Positions 1 to 11,428 are shown, counted from the stretch's first letter. The stretch: 64,000 bases of DNA from Brachycybe producta (GCA_036925085.1 JAUPFP010000122.1:1-64000); one strand, 5' to 3'. The notes: generated by a model not told the origin, from the sequence alone. Numbers and translations: made by a program.

Positions 1-139
1 GGCATGATAAAATTGAACACTTATTTTATATAAATAACTGAAAATGCACACAATAATAGTTAACTGTAATAAGTATTTTTTGAAGTGGAGAGTTAACTTA
101 TTTAGATCTTTCGAAAGTTGAACTTGTACATTTTGGGGT

Positions 140-258
140 GTCAATGGCCATACTATGTTGAACACACTGGTTCTCATAATATCACCAAAGTTAAGCAACA
201 TTGGGCCCAGTCAGTATTTGGATGGGTGACTGCCTGGGAATACTGGGTGTTGTTGGCA
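140..258 (+). rRNA. 5S rRNA-like copy 1
   Basis: tggcc; aatatc; tactatg; ggcat. Confidence 0.72.
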
Positions 259-442
259 TAATTTTTTTCTATTTTTAAATAATGGGAATCATATATTAAT
301 AACTGGCATGATAAATTGAACACTTATTTTATATAAATAACTGAAAATGCACACAATAATAGTTAACTGTAATAAGTATTTTTTGGAAGTGGAGAGTTAA
401 CTTATTTAGATCTTTCGAAAGTTGAACTTGTACATTTTGGGT

Positions 443-561
443 GTCAACGGCCATGCCATGTTGAACACACTGGTTCTCATCTGATCACCAAAGTTAAGCA
501 ACATTGGGCCCAGTCAGTACTTGGATGGGTGACTGCCTGGGAATACTGGGTGTTGTTGGTG
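443..561 (+). rRNA. 5S rRNA-like copy 2
   Basis: cggcc then atgcc; ctgatc; ggtgt. Confidence 0.75.
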
Positions 562-747
562 TATTTCTTTTCATTTTTTAAATAATGGGAATCATCTATT
601 AATAACTGGCATGATAAAATTGAACACTTATTTTATATAAATAACTGAAAATGCACACAATAATAGTTAACTGTAATAAGTATTTTTTTGAAGTGGAGAG
701 TTAACTTATTTAGATCTTTCGAAAGTTGAACTTGTACATTTTGGGGT

Positions 748-866
748 GTCACCAGAAATACCATGTTGAACACACTGGTTCTCATCCTATCACCAAAGTT
801 AAGCAACATTTTGCCCAGTCAGTACTTGGATGGGTGACTGCCTGGGAATACTGGGTGTTGTTGGCA
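748..866 (+). rRNA. 5S rRNA-like copy 3, divergent 5' part
   Basis: caccagaaat in place of caacggccat, which breaks helix I; cctatc; cattttgccc; ggcat. Likely pseudogene. Confidence 0.6.
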
Positions 867-1053
867 TAATTTTTTTCTACTTTTTAAATAATGGGAATCA
901 TATATTAATAACTGGCATAATAAAATTGAACACTTATTTTATATAAATAACTGAAAATGCACACAATAATAGTTAACTGTAATAAGTATTTTTTTGAAGT
1001 GGAGAGTTAACTTATTTAGATCTTTCGAAAGTTGAACTTGTACTTTTTGGGGT

Positions 1054-1172
1054 GTCAACGGCCATACCATGTTGAACACACTGGTTCTCATCTGATCACC
1101 AAAGTTAAGCAACATTGGGCCCAGTCAGTACTTGGATTGGTGACTGCCTGGGAATACTGTGTGTTGTTGGTG
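1054..1172 (+). rRNA. 5S rRNA-like copy 4
   Basis: cggcc; ctgatc; box C ggattgg; ggtgt. Confidence 0.75.
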
Positions 1173-1359
1173 TATTTCTTTTCATTTTTTAAATAATGGG
1201 AATCATCTATTAATAACTGGCATGATAAAATTGAACACTTATTTTATATAAATAACTGGAAATGCACACAATAATAGTTAACTGAAATAAGTATTTTTTT
1301 GAAGTGGAGAGTTAACTTATTTAGATCTTTCGAAAGTTGAACTTGTACATTTTGGGGGT

Positions 1360-1477
1360 GTCAACAGCCATACCATGTTGAACACACTGGTTCTCATCCT
1401 ATCACCAAAGTTAAGCAACATTGGCCCAGTCAGTACTTGGATGGGTGACTGCCTGGGAATACTGGGTGTTGTTGGCA
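1360..1477 (+). rRNA. 5S rRNA-like copy 5
   Basis: cagcc; cctatc; one G lost in the gggccc block (118 nt); ggcat. Confidence 0.7.
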
Positions 1478-1664
1478 TAATTTTTTTCTATTTTTTAAAT
1501 AATGGGAATCATATATTAATAACTGGCATGATAAAATTGAACACTTATTTTATATAAATAACTGAAAATGCACACAATAATAGTTAACTGTAATAAGTAT
1601 TTTTTGAAGTGGAGAGTTAACTTATTTAGATCTTTCGAAAGTTGAACTTGTACATTTTGGGGGT

Positions 1665-1783
1665 GTCAATGGCCATACTATGTTGAACACACTGGTTCTC
1701 ATAATATCACCAAAGTTAAGCAACATTGGGCCCAGTCAGTATTTGGATGGGTGACTGCCTGGGAATACTGGGTGTTGTTGGCA
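1665..1783 (+). rRNA. 5S rRNA-like copy 6
   Basis: tggcc; aatatc; tactatg; ggcat. Confidence 0.72.
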
Positions 1784-1970
1784 TAATTTTTTTCTATTTT
1801 TTAAATAATGGGAATCATATATTAATAACTGGCATGATAAAATTGAACACTTATTTTATATAATAACTGAAAATGCACACAATAATAGTTAACTGTAATA
1901 AGTATTTTTTGGAAGTGGAGAGTTAACTTATTTAGATCTTTCGAAAGTTGAACTTGTACATTTTGGGGCC

Positions 1971-2089
1971 GTCAACAGCCATACCATGTTGAACACACTG
2001 GTTCTCATCTGATCACCAAAGTTAAGCAACATTGGGCCCAGTCAGTACTTGGATGGGTGACTGCCTGGGAATACTGGGTGTTGTTGGCA
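1971..2089 (+). rRNA. 5S rRNA-like copy 7
   Basis: cagcc; ctgatc; ggcat. Confidence 0.75.
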
Positions 2090-2276
2090 TAATTTTTTTT
2101 CTACTTTTTAAATAATGGGAATCATATATTAATAACTGGCATAATAAAATTGAACACTTATTTTATATAAATAACTGAAAATGCACACAATAATAGTTAA
2201 ATGTAATAAGTATTTTTTGAAGTGGAGAGTTAACTTATTTAGATCTTTCAAAAGTTGAACTTGTACATTTTGGGGT

Positions 2277-2395
2277 GTCAATGGCCATACTATGTTGAAC
2301 ACACTGGTTCTCATCCGATCACCGAAGTTAAGCAACATTGGGCCCAGTCAGTATTTGGATGGGTGACTGCCTGGGAATACTGGGTGTTGTTGGCA
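2277..2395 (+). rRNA. 5S rRNA-like copy 8, keeps a CpG
   Basis: tggcc; ccgatcaccg, keeping the presumed ancestral G at position 48; upstream tttcaaaag; ggcat. Confidence 0.75.
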
Positions 2396-2582
2396 TAATT
2401 TTTTTCTATTTTTTAAATAATGGGAATCATCTATTAATAACTGGCATGATAAAATTGAACACTTATTTTATATAAACAACTGAAAATGCACACAATAATA
2501 GTTAACTGTAATAGGTATTTTTTTGAAGTGGAGAGTTAACTTATTTAGATCTTTCGAAAGTTGAACTTGTACTTTTTGGGGT

Positions 2583-2701
2583 GTCAACGGCCATACCATG
2601 TTGAACACACTGGTTCTCATCTGATCACCAAAGTTAAGCAACATTGGGCCCAGTCAGTACTTGGATTGGTGACTGCCTGGGAATACTGTGTGTTGTTGGT
2701 G
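2583..2701 (+). rRNA. 5S rRNA-like copy 9
   Basis: cggcc; ctgatc; ggattgg; ggtgt. Confidence 0.75.
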
Positions 2702-2887
2702 TATTTCTTTTCATTTTTTAAATAATGGGAATCATCTATTAATAACTGGCATGATAAAATTGAACACTTATTTTATATAAATAACTGAAAATGCACACAA
2801 TAATAGTTAACTGAAATAAGTATTTTTTTGAAGTGGAGAGTTAACTTATTTAGATCTTTCGAAAGTTGAACTTGTACATTTTGGGGT

Positions 2888-3006
2888 GTCAACAGCCATA
2901 CCATGTTGAACACACTGGTTCTCATCCTATCACCAAAGTTAAGCAACATTGGGCCCAGTCAGTACTTGGATGGGTGACTGCCTGGGAATACTGGGTGTTG
3001 TTGGCA
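2888..3006 (+). rRNA. 5S rRNA-like copy 10
   Basis: cagcc; cctatc; ggcat. Confidence 0.75.
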
Positions 3007-3192
3007 TAATTATTTTCTATTTTTTAAATAATGGGAATCATATATTAATAACTGGCATGATAAAATTGAACACTTATTTTATATAAATAACTGAAAATGC
3101 ACACAATAATAGTTAACTGTAATAAGTATTTTTTGAAGTGGAGAGTTAACTTATTTAGATCTTTCGAAAGTTGAACTTGTACATTTTGGGGT

Positions 3193-3311
3193 GTCAATGG
3201 CCATACTATGTTGAACACGCTGGTTCTCATAATATCACCAAAGTTAAGCAACATTGGGCCCAGTCAGTATTTGGATGGGTGACTGCCTGGGAATACTGGG
3301 TGTTGTTGGCA
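3193..3311 (+). rRNA. 5S rRNA-like copy 11
   Basis: tggcc; aatatc; cacgctgg gives a CpG absent elsewhere; ggcat. Confidence 0.72.
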
Positions 3312-3462
3312 TAATTTTTTCTATTTTTTAAATAATGGGAATCATATATTAATAACTGGCATGATAAAATTGAACACTTATTTTATATAAATAACTGAAA
3401 ATGCACACAATAATAGTTAACTGTTTAGATCTTTCGAAAGTTGAACTTGTACATTTTGGGGC

Positions 3463-3581
3463 GTCAACAGCCATACCATGTTGAACACACTGGTTCTCAT
3501 CTGATCACCAAAGTTAAGCAACATTGGGCCCAGTCAGTACTTGGATGGGTGACTGCCTGGGAATACTGGGTGTTGTTGGCA
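3463..3581 (+). rRNA. 5S rRNA-like copy 12
   Basis: cagcc; ctgatc; ggcat. The upstream spacer lacks 34 bp between two agttaact repeats. Confidence 0.75.
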
Positions 3582-3769
3582 TAATTTTTTTTCTACTTTT
3601 TAAATAATGGGAATCATATATTAATAACTGGCATAATAAAATTGAACACTTATTTTATATAAATAACTGAAAATGCACACAATAATAGTTAAATGTAATA
3701 AGTATTTTTTTGAAGTGGAGAGTTAACTTATTTAGATCTTTCAAAAGTTGAACTTGTACATTTTGGGGT

Positions 3770-3888
3770 GTCAATGGCCATACTATGTTGAACACACTGG
3801 TTCTCATCCGATCACCGAAGTTAAGCAACATTGGGCCCAGTCAGTATTTGGATGGGTGACTGCCTGGGAATACTGGGTGTTGTTGGCA
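3770..3888 (+). rRNA. 5S rRNA-like copy 13, keeps a CpG
   Basis: tggcc; ccgatcaccg as in copy 8; ggcat. Confidence 0.75.
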
Positions 3889-4075
3889 TAATTTTTTTCT
3901 ATTTTTTAAATAATGGGAATCATCTATTAATAACTGGCATGATAAAATTGAACACTTATTTTATATAAACAACTGAAAATGCACACAATAATAGTTAACT
4001 GTAATAAGTATTTTTTTGAAGTGGAGAGTTAACTTATTTAGATCTTTCGAAAGTTGAACTTGTACTTTTTGGGGT

Positions 4076-4195
4076 GTCAACGGCCATACCATGTTGAACA
4101 CACTGGTTCTCATCTGATCACCAAAAGTTAAGCAACATTGGGCCCAGTCAGTACTTGGATTGGTGACTGCCTGGGAATACTGTGTGTTGTTGGTG
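4076..4195 (+). rRNA. 5S rRNA-like copy 14
   Basis: cggcc; ctgatc; one extra A (ccaaaag); ggattgg; ggtgt. Confidence 0.72.
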
Positions 4196-4382
4196 TATTT
4201 CTTTTCATTTTTTAAATAATGGGAATCATCTATTAATAACTGGCATGATAAAATTGAACACTTATTTTATATAAATAACTGAAAATGCACACAATAATAG
4301 TTAACTGAAATAAGTATTTTTTTGAAGTGGAGAGTTAACTTATTTAGATCTTTCGAAAAGTTGAACTTGTACATTTTGGGGT

Positions 4383-4501
4383 GTCAACAGCCATACCATG
4401 TTGAACACACTGGTTCTCATCCTATCACCAAAGTTAAGCAACATTGGGCCCAGTCAGTACTTGGATGGGTGACTGCCTGGGAATACTGGGTGTTGTTGGC
4501 A
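4383..4501 (+). rRNA. 5S rRNA-like copy 15
   Basis: cagcc; cctatc; ggcat. Confidence 0.75.
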
Positions 4502-4687
4502 TAATTATTTTCTATTTTTTAAATAATGGGAATCATATATTAATAACTGGCATGATAAAATTGAACACTTATTTTATATAAATAACTGAAAATGCACACA
4601 ATAATAGTTAACTGTAATAAGTATTTTTTGAAGTGGAGAGTTAACTTATTTAGATCTTTCGAAAGTTGAACTTGTACATTTTGGGGT

Positions 4688-4806
4688 GTCAATGGCCATA
4701 CTATGTTGAACACGCTGGTTCTCATAATATCACCAAAGTTAAGCAACATTGGGCCCAGTCAGTATTTGGATGGGTGACTGCCTGGGAATACTGTGTGTTG
4801 TTGGTG
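4688..4806 (+). rRNA. 5S rRNA-like copy 16
   Basis: tggcc; aatatc; cacgctgg; ggtgt. Confidence 0.72.
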
Positions 4807-4993
4807 TATTTCTTTTCATTTTTTTAAATAATGGGAATCATCTATTAATAACTGGCATGATAAAATTGAACACTTATTTTATATAAAAACTGAAAATGCA
4901 CACAATAATAGTTAACTTTAATAAGTATTTTTTTGAAGTGGAGAGTTAACTTATTTAGATCTTTTCGAAAGTTGAACTTGTACACTTTGGGGT

Positions 4994-5113
4994 GTCAACG
5001 GCCATACCATGTTGAACACATTGGTTCTCATCCAATCACCAAAGTTAAGCAACATTGGGCCCAGTCAGTATTTTGGATGGGTGACTGCCTGGGAATACTG
5101 TGTGTTGTTGGTG
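4994..5113 (+). rRNA. 5S rRNA-like copy 17
   Basis: cggcc; ccaatc; cacattgg; one extra T before ggatggg; ggtgt. Confidence 0.7.
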
Positions 5114-5299
5114 TATTTCTTTTTCATTTTTTAAATAATGGGAATCATCTATTAATAACTGGCATGATAAAATTGAACACTTATTTTATATAAAAACTGA
5201 AAATGCACACAATAATAGTTAACTTTAATAAGTATTTTTTTGAAGTGGAGAGTTAACTTATTTAGATCTTTCGAAAGTTTAACTTGTACATTTTGGGGT

Positions 5300-5420
5300 G
5301 TCAATGGCCATACTATGTTGAACACGCTGGTTCTCATAATATCACCAAAGTTAAGCAACATTGGGCCCAGTCAGTATTTGGATGGGTGACTGCCTGGGAA
5401 TACTGGGTGTTGTGTTGGCA
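5300..5420 (+). rRNA. 5S rRNA-like copy 18
   Basis: tggcc; aatatc; two extra bases (gtgttgtgttgg); ggcat. Confidence 0.7.
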
Positions 5421-5608
5421 TAATTTTTTTCTATTTTTTAAATAATGGGAATCATATATTAATAACTGGCATGATAAAATTGAACACTTATTTTTATATA
5501 AATAACTGAAAATGCACACAATAATAGTTAACTGTAATAAGTATTTTTTGGAAGTGGAGAGTTAACTTATTTAGATCTTTCGAAAGTTGAACTTGTACAT
5601 TTTGGGGC

Positions 5609-5727
5609 GTCAACAGCCATACCATGTTGAACACACTGGTTCTCATCTGATCACCAAAGTTAAGCAACATTGGGCCCAGTCAGTACTTGGATGGGTGACT
5701 GCCTGGGAATACTGGGTGTTGTTGGCA
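5609..5727 (+). rRNA. 5S rRNA-like copy 19
   Basis: cagcc; ctgatc; ggcat. Confidence 0.75.
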
Positions 5728-5917
5728 TAATTTTTTTTCTACTTTTTAAATAATGGGAATCATATATTAATAACTGGCATAATAAAATTGAACACTTATT
5801 TTATATAAATAAACTGAAAATGCACACAATAATAGTTAAATGTAATAAGTATTTTTTGAAGTGGAGAGTTAACTTATTTAGATCTTTCAAAAGTTGAACT
5901 TGTACATTTTGGTAGGT

Positions 5918-6037
5918 GTCAATGGCCATACTATGTTGAACACACTGGTTCTCATCCGATCACCAAAGTTAAGCAACATTGGGCCCAGTCAGTATTTGGA
6001 TGGGTGACTGCCTGGGAAATACTGGGTGTTGTTGGCA
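5918..6037 (+). rRNA. 5S rRNA-like copy 20
   Basis: tggcc; ccgatc; extra A in gggaaatac; ggcat. Confidence 0.72.
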
Positions 6038-6228
6038 TAATTTTTTTTCTATTTTTTTAAATAATGGGAATCATCTATTAATAACTGGCATGATAAAAAT
6101 TGAACACTTATTTTATATAAACAACTGAAAATGCACACAATAATAGTTAACTGTAATAAGTATTTTTTTTGAAGTGGAGAGTTAACTTATTTAGATCTTT
6201 CGAAAGTTGAACTTGTACTTTTTGGGGT

Positions 6229-6348
6229 GTCAACGGCCATTACCATGTTGAACACACTGGTTCTCATCTGATCACCAAAGTTAAGCAACATTGGGCCCAG
6301 TCAGTACTTGGATTGGTGACTGCCTGGGAATACTGTGTGTTGTTGGTG
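6229..6348 (+). rRNA. 5S rRNA-like copy 21
   Basis: cggcc; extra T in ccattacc; ctgatc; ggattgg; ggtgt. Confidence 0.72.
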
Positions 6349-6536
6349 TATTTTCTTTTCATTTTTTAAATAATGGGAATCATCTATTAATAACTGGCAT
6401 GATAAAATTGAACACTTATTTTATATAAATAACTGAAAATGCACACAATAATAGTTAACTGAAATAAGTATTTTTTTTGAAGTGGAGAGTTAACTTATTT
6501 AGATCTTTCGAAAGTTGAACTTGTACATTTTGGGGT

Positions 6537-6655
6537 GTCAACAGCCATACCATGTTGAACACACTGGTTCTCATCCTATCACCAAAGTTAAGCAACATTG
6601 GGCCCAGTCAGTACTTGGATGGGTGACTGCCTGGGAATACTGGGTGTTGTTGGCA
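6537..6655 (+). rRNA. 5S rRNA-like copy 22
   Basis: cagcc; cctatc; ggcat. Confidence 0.75.
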
Positions 6656-6851
6656 TAATTATTTTCTATTTTTTAAATAATGGGAATCATATATTAATAA
6701 CTGGCATGATAAAAATTGAACACTTATTTTATATAAATAACTGAAAATGCACACAATAATAGCAATAATAGTTAACTGTAATAAGTATTTTTTGAAGTGG
6801 AGAGTTAACTTATTTAGATCTTTCGAAAGTTGAACTTGTACATTTTGGGGT

Positions 6852-6970
6852 GTCAATGGCCATACTATGTTGAACACGCTGGTTCTCATAATATCACCAA
6901 AGTTAAGCAACATTGGGCCCAGTCAGTATTTGGATGGGTGACTGCCTGGGAATACTGTGTGTTGTTGGTG
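6852..6970 (+). rRNA. 5S rRNA-like copy 23
   Basis: tggcc; aatatc; ggtgt. The upstream spacer has a 9-bp tandem duplication (caataatag). Confidence 0.72.
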
Positions 6971-7154
6971 TATTTCTTTTCATTTTTTAAATAATGGGAA
7001 TCATCTATTAATAACTGGCATGATAAAATTGAACACTTATTTTATATAAAAACTGAAAATGCACACAATAATAGTTAACTTTAATAAGTATTTTTTGAAG
7101 TGGAGAGTTAACTTATTTAGATCTTTCGAAAGTTGAACTTGTACACTTTGGGGT

Positions 7155-7273
7155 GTCAACGGCCATACCATGTTGAACACATTGGTTCTCATCCAATCAC
7201 CAAAGTTAAGCAACATTGGGCCCAGTCAGTACTTGGATGGGTGACTGCCTGGGAATACTGGGTGTTGTTGGTG
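7155..7273 (+). rRNA. 5S rRNA-like copy 24
   Basis: cggcc; ccaatc; cacattgg; ggtgt. Confidence 0.75.
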
Positions 7274-7459
7274 TATTTCTTTTCATTTATTAAATAATGG
7301 GAATCATCTATTAATAACTGGCATGATAAAATTGAACACGTATTTTATATAAATAACTGAAAATGCACACAATAATAGTTAACTGTAATAAGTATTTTTT
7401 TGAAGTGGAGAGTTAACTTATTTAGATCTTTCGAAAGTTGAACTTGTACGTTTTGGGGT

Positions 7460-7578
7460 GTCAACGGCTATACCATGTTGAACACACTGGTTCTCATCTG
7501 ATCACCAAAGTTAAGCAACATTGGGCCCAGTCAGTACTTGGATTGGTGACTGCCTGGGAATACTGGGTGTTGTTGGTG
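7460..7578 (+). rRNA. 5S rRNA-like copy 25
   Basis: cggct; ctgatc; ggattgg; ggtgt. Confidence 0.75.
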
Positions 7579-7764
7579 TATTTCTTTTCATTTTTTAAAT
7601 AATGTTAATCATCTATTAATAACTGGCATGATAAAATTGAACACTTATTTTATATAAATAACTGAAAATGCACACAATAATAGTTAACTGTAATAAGTAT
7701 TTTTTTGAAGTGGAGAGTTAACTTATTTAGATCTTTCGAAAGTTGAACTTGTACATTTTGGGGT

Positions 7765-7883
7765 GTCAACGGCCATACCATGTTGAACACACTGGTTCTC
7801 ATCCGATCACCAAAGTTAATCAACATTGGGCCCAGTCAGTACTTGGATGGGTGACTGCCTGGAAATACTGGGTGTTGTTGGCA
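7765..7883 (+). rRNA. 5S rRNA-like copy 26
   Basis: cggcc; ccgatc; A-box gttaatcaac; ctggaaatac; ggcat. Confidence 0.75.
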
Positions 7884-8069
7884 TAATTTTTTTCTATTTT
7901 TTAAATAATGGGAATCATATATTAATAACTGGCATGATAAAATTGACCACTTATTTTATATAAATAACTGAAAATGCACACAATAATAGTTAACTGTAAT
8001 AAGTATTTTTTGAAGTGGAGAGTTAACTTATTTAGATCTTTCGAAAGTTGAACTTGTACATTTTGGGGT

Positions 8070-8188
8070 GTCAACGGCCATACCATGTTGAACACGCTAG
8101 TTCTCATCCGATCACCAAAGTTAAGCAACATTGGGCCCAGTCAGTACTTAGATGGGTGACTGCCTGGGAATACTGGTTGTTGTTGGCA
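8070..8188 (+). rRNA. 5S rRNA-like copy 27
   Basis: cggcc; ccgatc; cacgctagttc; ttagatggg; ggcat. Confidence 0.78.
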
Positions 8189-8374
8189 TAATTTTTTTCT
8201 ATTTTTTAAATAATGGGAATCATATATTAATAACTGGCATGATAAAATTGAACACTTATTTTATATAAATAACTGAAAATGCACACAATAATAGTTAACT
8301 GTAATAAGTATTTTTTGAAGTGGAGAGTTAACTTATTTAGATCTTTCGAAAGTTGAACTTGTACATTTTGGGGT

Positions 8375-8493
8375 GTCAACGGCCATACCATGTTGAACAC
8401 ACTGGTTCTCATCCGGTCACCAAAGTTAAGCAACATTGGGCCCAGTCAGTAATTGGATGGGTGACTGCCTGGGAATACTGGGTGTTGTTGGCA
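8375..8493 (+). rRNA. 5S rRNA-like copy 28 (reference for numbering)
   Basis: cggcc; ccggtc; gtaattgg; ggcat. All helices I-V can be drawn: 1-9 with 110-118, 16-21 with 57-62, 29-32 with 45-48, 81-86 with 91-95, 67-72 with 103-108. Confidence 0.82.
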
Positions 8494-8679
8494 TAATTTT
8501 TTTCTATTTTTTAAATAATGGGAATCATATATTAATAACTGGCATGATAAAATTGAACACTTATTTTATATAAATAACTGAAAATGCACACAATAATAGT
8601 TAACTGTAATAAGTATTTTTTGAAGTGGAGAGTTAACTTATTTAGATCTTTTGAAAGTTGAACTTGTACATTTTCGGGT

Positions 8680-8798
8680 GTCAACGGCCATACCATGTTG
8701 AACACACAGGTTCTCATCTGATCACCAAAGTTAAGCAACATTGGGCCCAGTCAGTACTTGGATTGGTGACTGCCTGGGAATACTGGGTGTTGTTGGTG
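8680..8798 (+). rRNA. 5S rRNA-like copy 29
   Basis: cggcc; ctgatc; ggattgg; preceded by ttttcgggt; ggtgt. Confidence 0.75.
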
Positions 8799-8983
8799 TA
8801 TATCTTTTCATTTTTTAAATAATGGGAATCATATATTAATAACTGGCATGATAAAATTGAACACTTATTTTATATAAATAACTGAAAATGCACACAATAA
8901 TAGTTAACTGTAATAAGTATTTTTTGAAGTGGAGAGTTAACTTATTTAGATCTTTCGAAAGTTGAACTTGTACATTTTGGGGT

Positions 8984-9102
8984 GTCAACGGCCATACCAT
9001 GTTGAACACACTGGTTCTCATCCGGTCACCAAAGTTAAGCAACATTGGGCCCAGTCAGTAATTGGATGGGTGACTGCCTGGGAATACTGGGTGTTGTTGG
9101 CA
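8984..9102 (+). rRNA. 5S rRNA-like copy 30
   Basis: cggcc; ccggtc; gtaattgg; ggcat. Confidence 0.8.
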
Positions 9103-9289
9103 TAATTTTTTTCTATTTTTTAAATAATGGGAATCATATATTAATAACTGGCATGATAAAATTGAACACTTATTTTATATAAATAACTGAAAATGCACAC
9201 AATAATAGTTAACTGTAATAAGTATTTTTTGGAAGTGGAGAGTTAACTTATTTAGATCTTTCGAAAGTTGAACTTGTACATTTTGGGGT

Positions 9290-9407
9290 GTCAACGGCCA
9301 TACCATGTTGAACACACTGGTTCTCATCTGTCACCAAAGTTAAGCAACATTGGGCCCAGTCAGTACTTGGATGGGTGACTGCCTGGGAATACTGTGTGTT
9401 GTTGGTG
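9290..9407 (+). rRNA. 5S rRNA-like copy 31
   Basis: cggcc; catctgtcacc, one base short; ggtgt. Confidence 0.72.
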
Positions 9408-9591
9408 TATTTCTTTTCATTTTTTAAATAATGGGAATCATCTATTAATAACTGGCATGATAAAATTGAACACTTATTTTATATAAAAACTGAAAATGCA
9501 CACAATAATAGTTAACTTTAATAAGTATTTTTTGAAGTGGAGAGTTAACTTATTTAGATCTTTCGAAAGTTGAACTTGTACACTTTGGGGT

Positions 9592-9710
9592 GTCAACGGC
9601 CATACCATGTTGAACACATTGGTTCTCATCCAATCACCAAAGTTAAGCAACATTGGGCCCAGTCAGTACTTGGATGGGTGACTGCCTGGGAATACTGGGT
9701 GTTGTTGGTG
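9592..9710 (+). rRNA. 5S rRNA-like copy 32
   Basis: cggcc; ccaatc; ggtgt. Confidence 0.75.
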
Positions 9711-9896
9711 TATTTCTTTTCATTTATTAAATAATGGGAATCATCTATTAATAACTGGCATGATAAAATTGAACACGTATTTTATATAAATAACTGAAAA
9801 TGCACACAATAATAGTTAACTGTAATAAGTATTTTTTTGAAGTGGAGAGTTAACTTATTTAGATCTTTCGAAAGTTGAACTTGTACGTTTTGGGGA

Positions 9897-10015
9897 GTCA
9901 ACGGCTATACCATGTTGAACACACTGGTTCTCATCTGATCACCAAAGTTAAGCAACATTGGGCCCAGTCAGTACTTGGATTGGTGACTGCCTGGGAATAC
10001 TGGGTGTTGTTGGTG
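9897..10015 (+). rRNA. 5S rRNA-like copy 33
   Basis: cggct; ctgatc; ggattgg; preceded by gggga; ggtgt. Confidence 0.75.
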
Positions 10016-10201
10016 TATTTCTTTTCATTTTTTAAATGATGTTAATCATCTATTAATAACTGGCATGATAAAATTGAACACTTATTTTATATAAATAACT
10101 GAAAATGCACACAATAATAGTTAACTGTAATAAGTATTTTTTTGAAGTGGAGAGTTAACTTATTTAGATCTTTCGAAAGTTGAACTTGTACATTTTGGGG
10201 T

Positions 10202-10320
10202 GTCAACGGCCATACCATGTTGAACACACTGGTTCTCATCCGATCACCAAAGTTAATCAACATTGGGCCCAGTCAGTACTTGGATGGGTGACTGCCTGGA
10301 AATACTGGGTGTTGTTGGCA
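10202..10320 (+). rRNA. 5S rRNA-like copy 34
   Basis: cggcc; ccgatc; gttaatcaac; ggcat. Confidence 0.75.
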
Positions 10321-10506
10321 TAATTTTTTTCTATTTTTTAAATAATGGGAATCATATATTAATAACTGGCATGATAAAATTGACCACTTATTTTATATAA
10401 ATAACTGAAAATGCACACAATAATAGTTAACTGTAATAAGTATTTTTTGAAGTGGAGAGTTAACTTATTTAGATCTTTCGAAAGTTGAACTTGTACATTT
10501 TGGGGT

Positions 10507-10625
10507 GTCAACGGCCATACCATGTTGAACACGCTAGTTCTCATCCGATCACCAAAGTTAAGCAACATTGGGCCCAGTCAGTACTTAGATGGGTGACTGC
10601 CTGGGAATACTGGTTGTTGTTGGCA
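10507..10625 (+). rRNA. 5S rRNA-like copy 35
   Basis: cggcc; ccgatc; cacgctagttc; ttagatggg; ggcat. Confidence 0.78.
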
Positions 10626-10811
10626 TAATTTTTTTCTATTTTTTAAATAATGGGAATCATATATTAATAACTGGCATGATAAAATTGAACACTTATTTTA
10701 TATAAATAACTGAAAATGCACACAATAATAGTTAACTGTAATAAGTATTTTTTGAAGTGGAGAGTTAACTTATTTAGATCTTTCGAAAGTTGAACTTGTA
10801 CATTTTGGGGT

Positions 10812-10937
10812 GTCAATGGCCATACCATGTTGAATGTTGAACACACTTTTTCTCATCCGGTCACCAAAGTTAAGCAACATTGGGCCCAGTCAGTAATTGG
10901 ATGGGTGACTGCCTGGGAATACTGGGTGTTGTTGGTG
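10812..10937 (+). rRNA. 5S rRNA-like copy 36, 7-bp duplication
   Basis: tggcc; tgttgaa duplicated in helix II (126 nt); ccggtc; ggtgt. Probably non-functional. Confidence 0.65.
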
Positions 10938-11122
10938 TATATCTTTTCATTTTTTAAATAATGGGAATCATCTATTAATAACTGGCATGATAAAATTGAA
11001 CACTTATTTTATATAAATAACTGAAAATGCACACAATAATAGTTAACTGTAATAAGTATTTTTTTGAAGTGGAGAGTTAACTTTTTAGATCTTTCGAAAA
11101 GTTGAACTTGTACATTTGGGGT

Positions 11123-11242
11123 GTCACCAGAAATACCATGTTGAACACACTGGTTCTCATCCTATCACCAAAGTTAAGCAAACATTTTGCCCAGTCAGTA
11201 CTTGGATGGGTGACTGCCTGGGAATACTGGGTGTTGTTGGCA
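11123..11242 (+). rRNA. 5S rRNA-like copy 37, divergent 5' part
   Basis: caccagaaat as in copy 3; cctatc; extra A; cattttgccc; ggcat. Likely pseudogene. Confidence 0.6.
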
Positions 11243-11428
11243 TAATTTTTTTCTATTTTTTAAATAATGGGAATCATATATTAATAACTGGCATAATAAA
11301 ATTGAACACTTATTTTATATAAATAACTGAAAATGCACACAATAATAGTTAACTGTAATAAGTATTTTTTGAAGTGGAGAGTTAACTTATTTAGATCTTT
11401 CAAAATTTGAACTTGTACTTTTTGGGGT

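Larger units (their letters stand above)
1665..6851 (+). repeat. Higher-order repeat, five-unit cassette (about 1.5 kb) x3
   Basis: The allele order aatatc, cagcc+ctgatc, tggcc+ccgatc, ggattgg, cagcc+cctatc recurs from 1665, 3193 and 5300. Two further copies at 4688 and 4994 sit between the second and third cassette. The second cassette carries a 34-bp spacer deletion just before 3463. The repeated order points to duplication of multi-unit blocks by unequal exchange. Confidence 0.8.

Noticed and set aside
1375..1557. Plus-strand frames across 5S copies (also 4322-4504, 4933-5193, 11116-11322, 11725-11928, 60140-60358)
   Set aside because: Opened by single-base indels in individual units; they translate 5S and spacer sequence and have no domain.
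8227..8436. About 70 nearly identical minus-strand frames of 60-71 codons, one per many units
   Set aside because: They run antisense through the spacer and the 5S gene, break whenever a unit has an ordinary substitution or indel, and follow the repeat's allele groups rather than codon constraint. They are repeat shadows, not a gene family.
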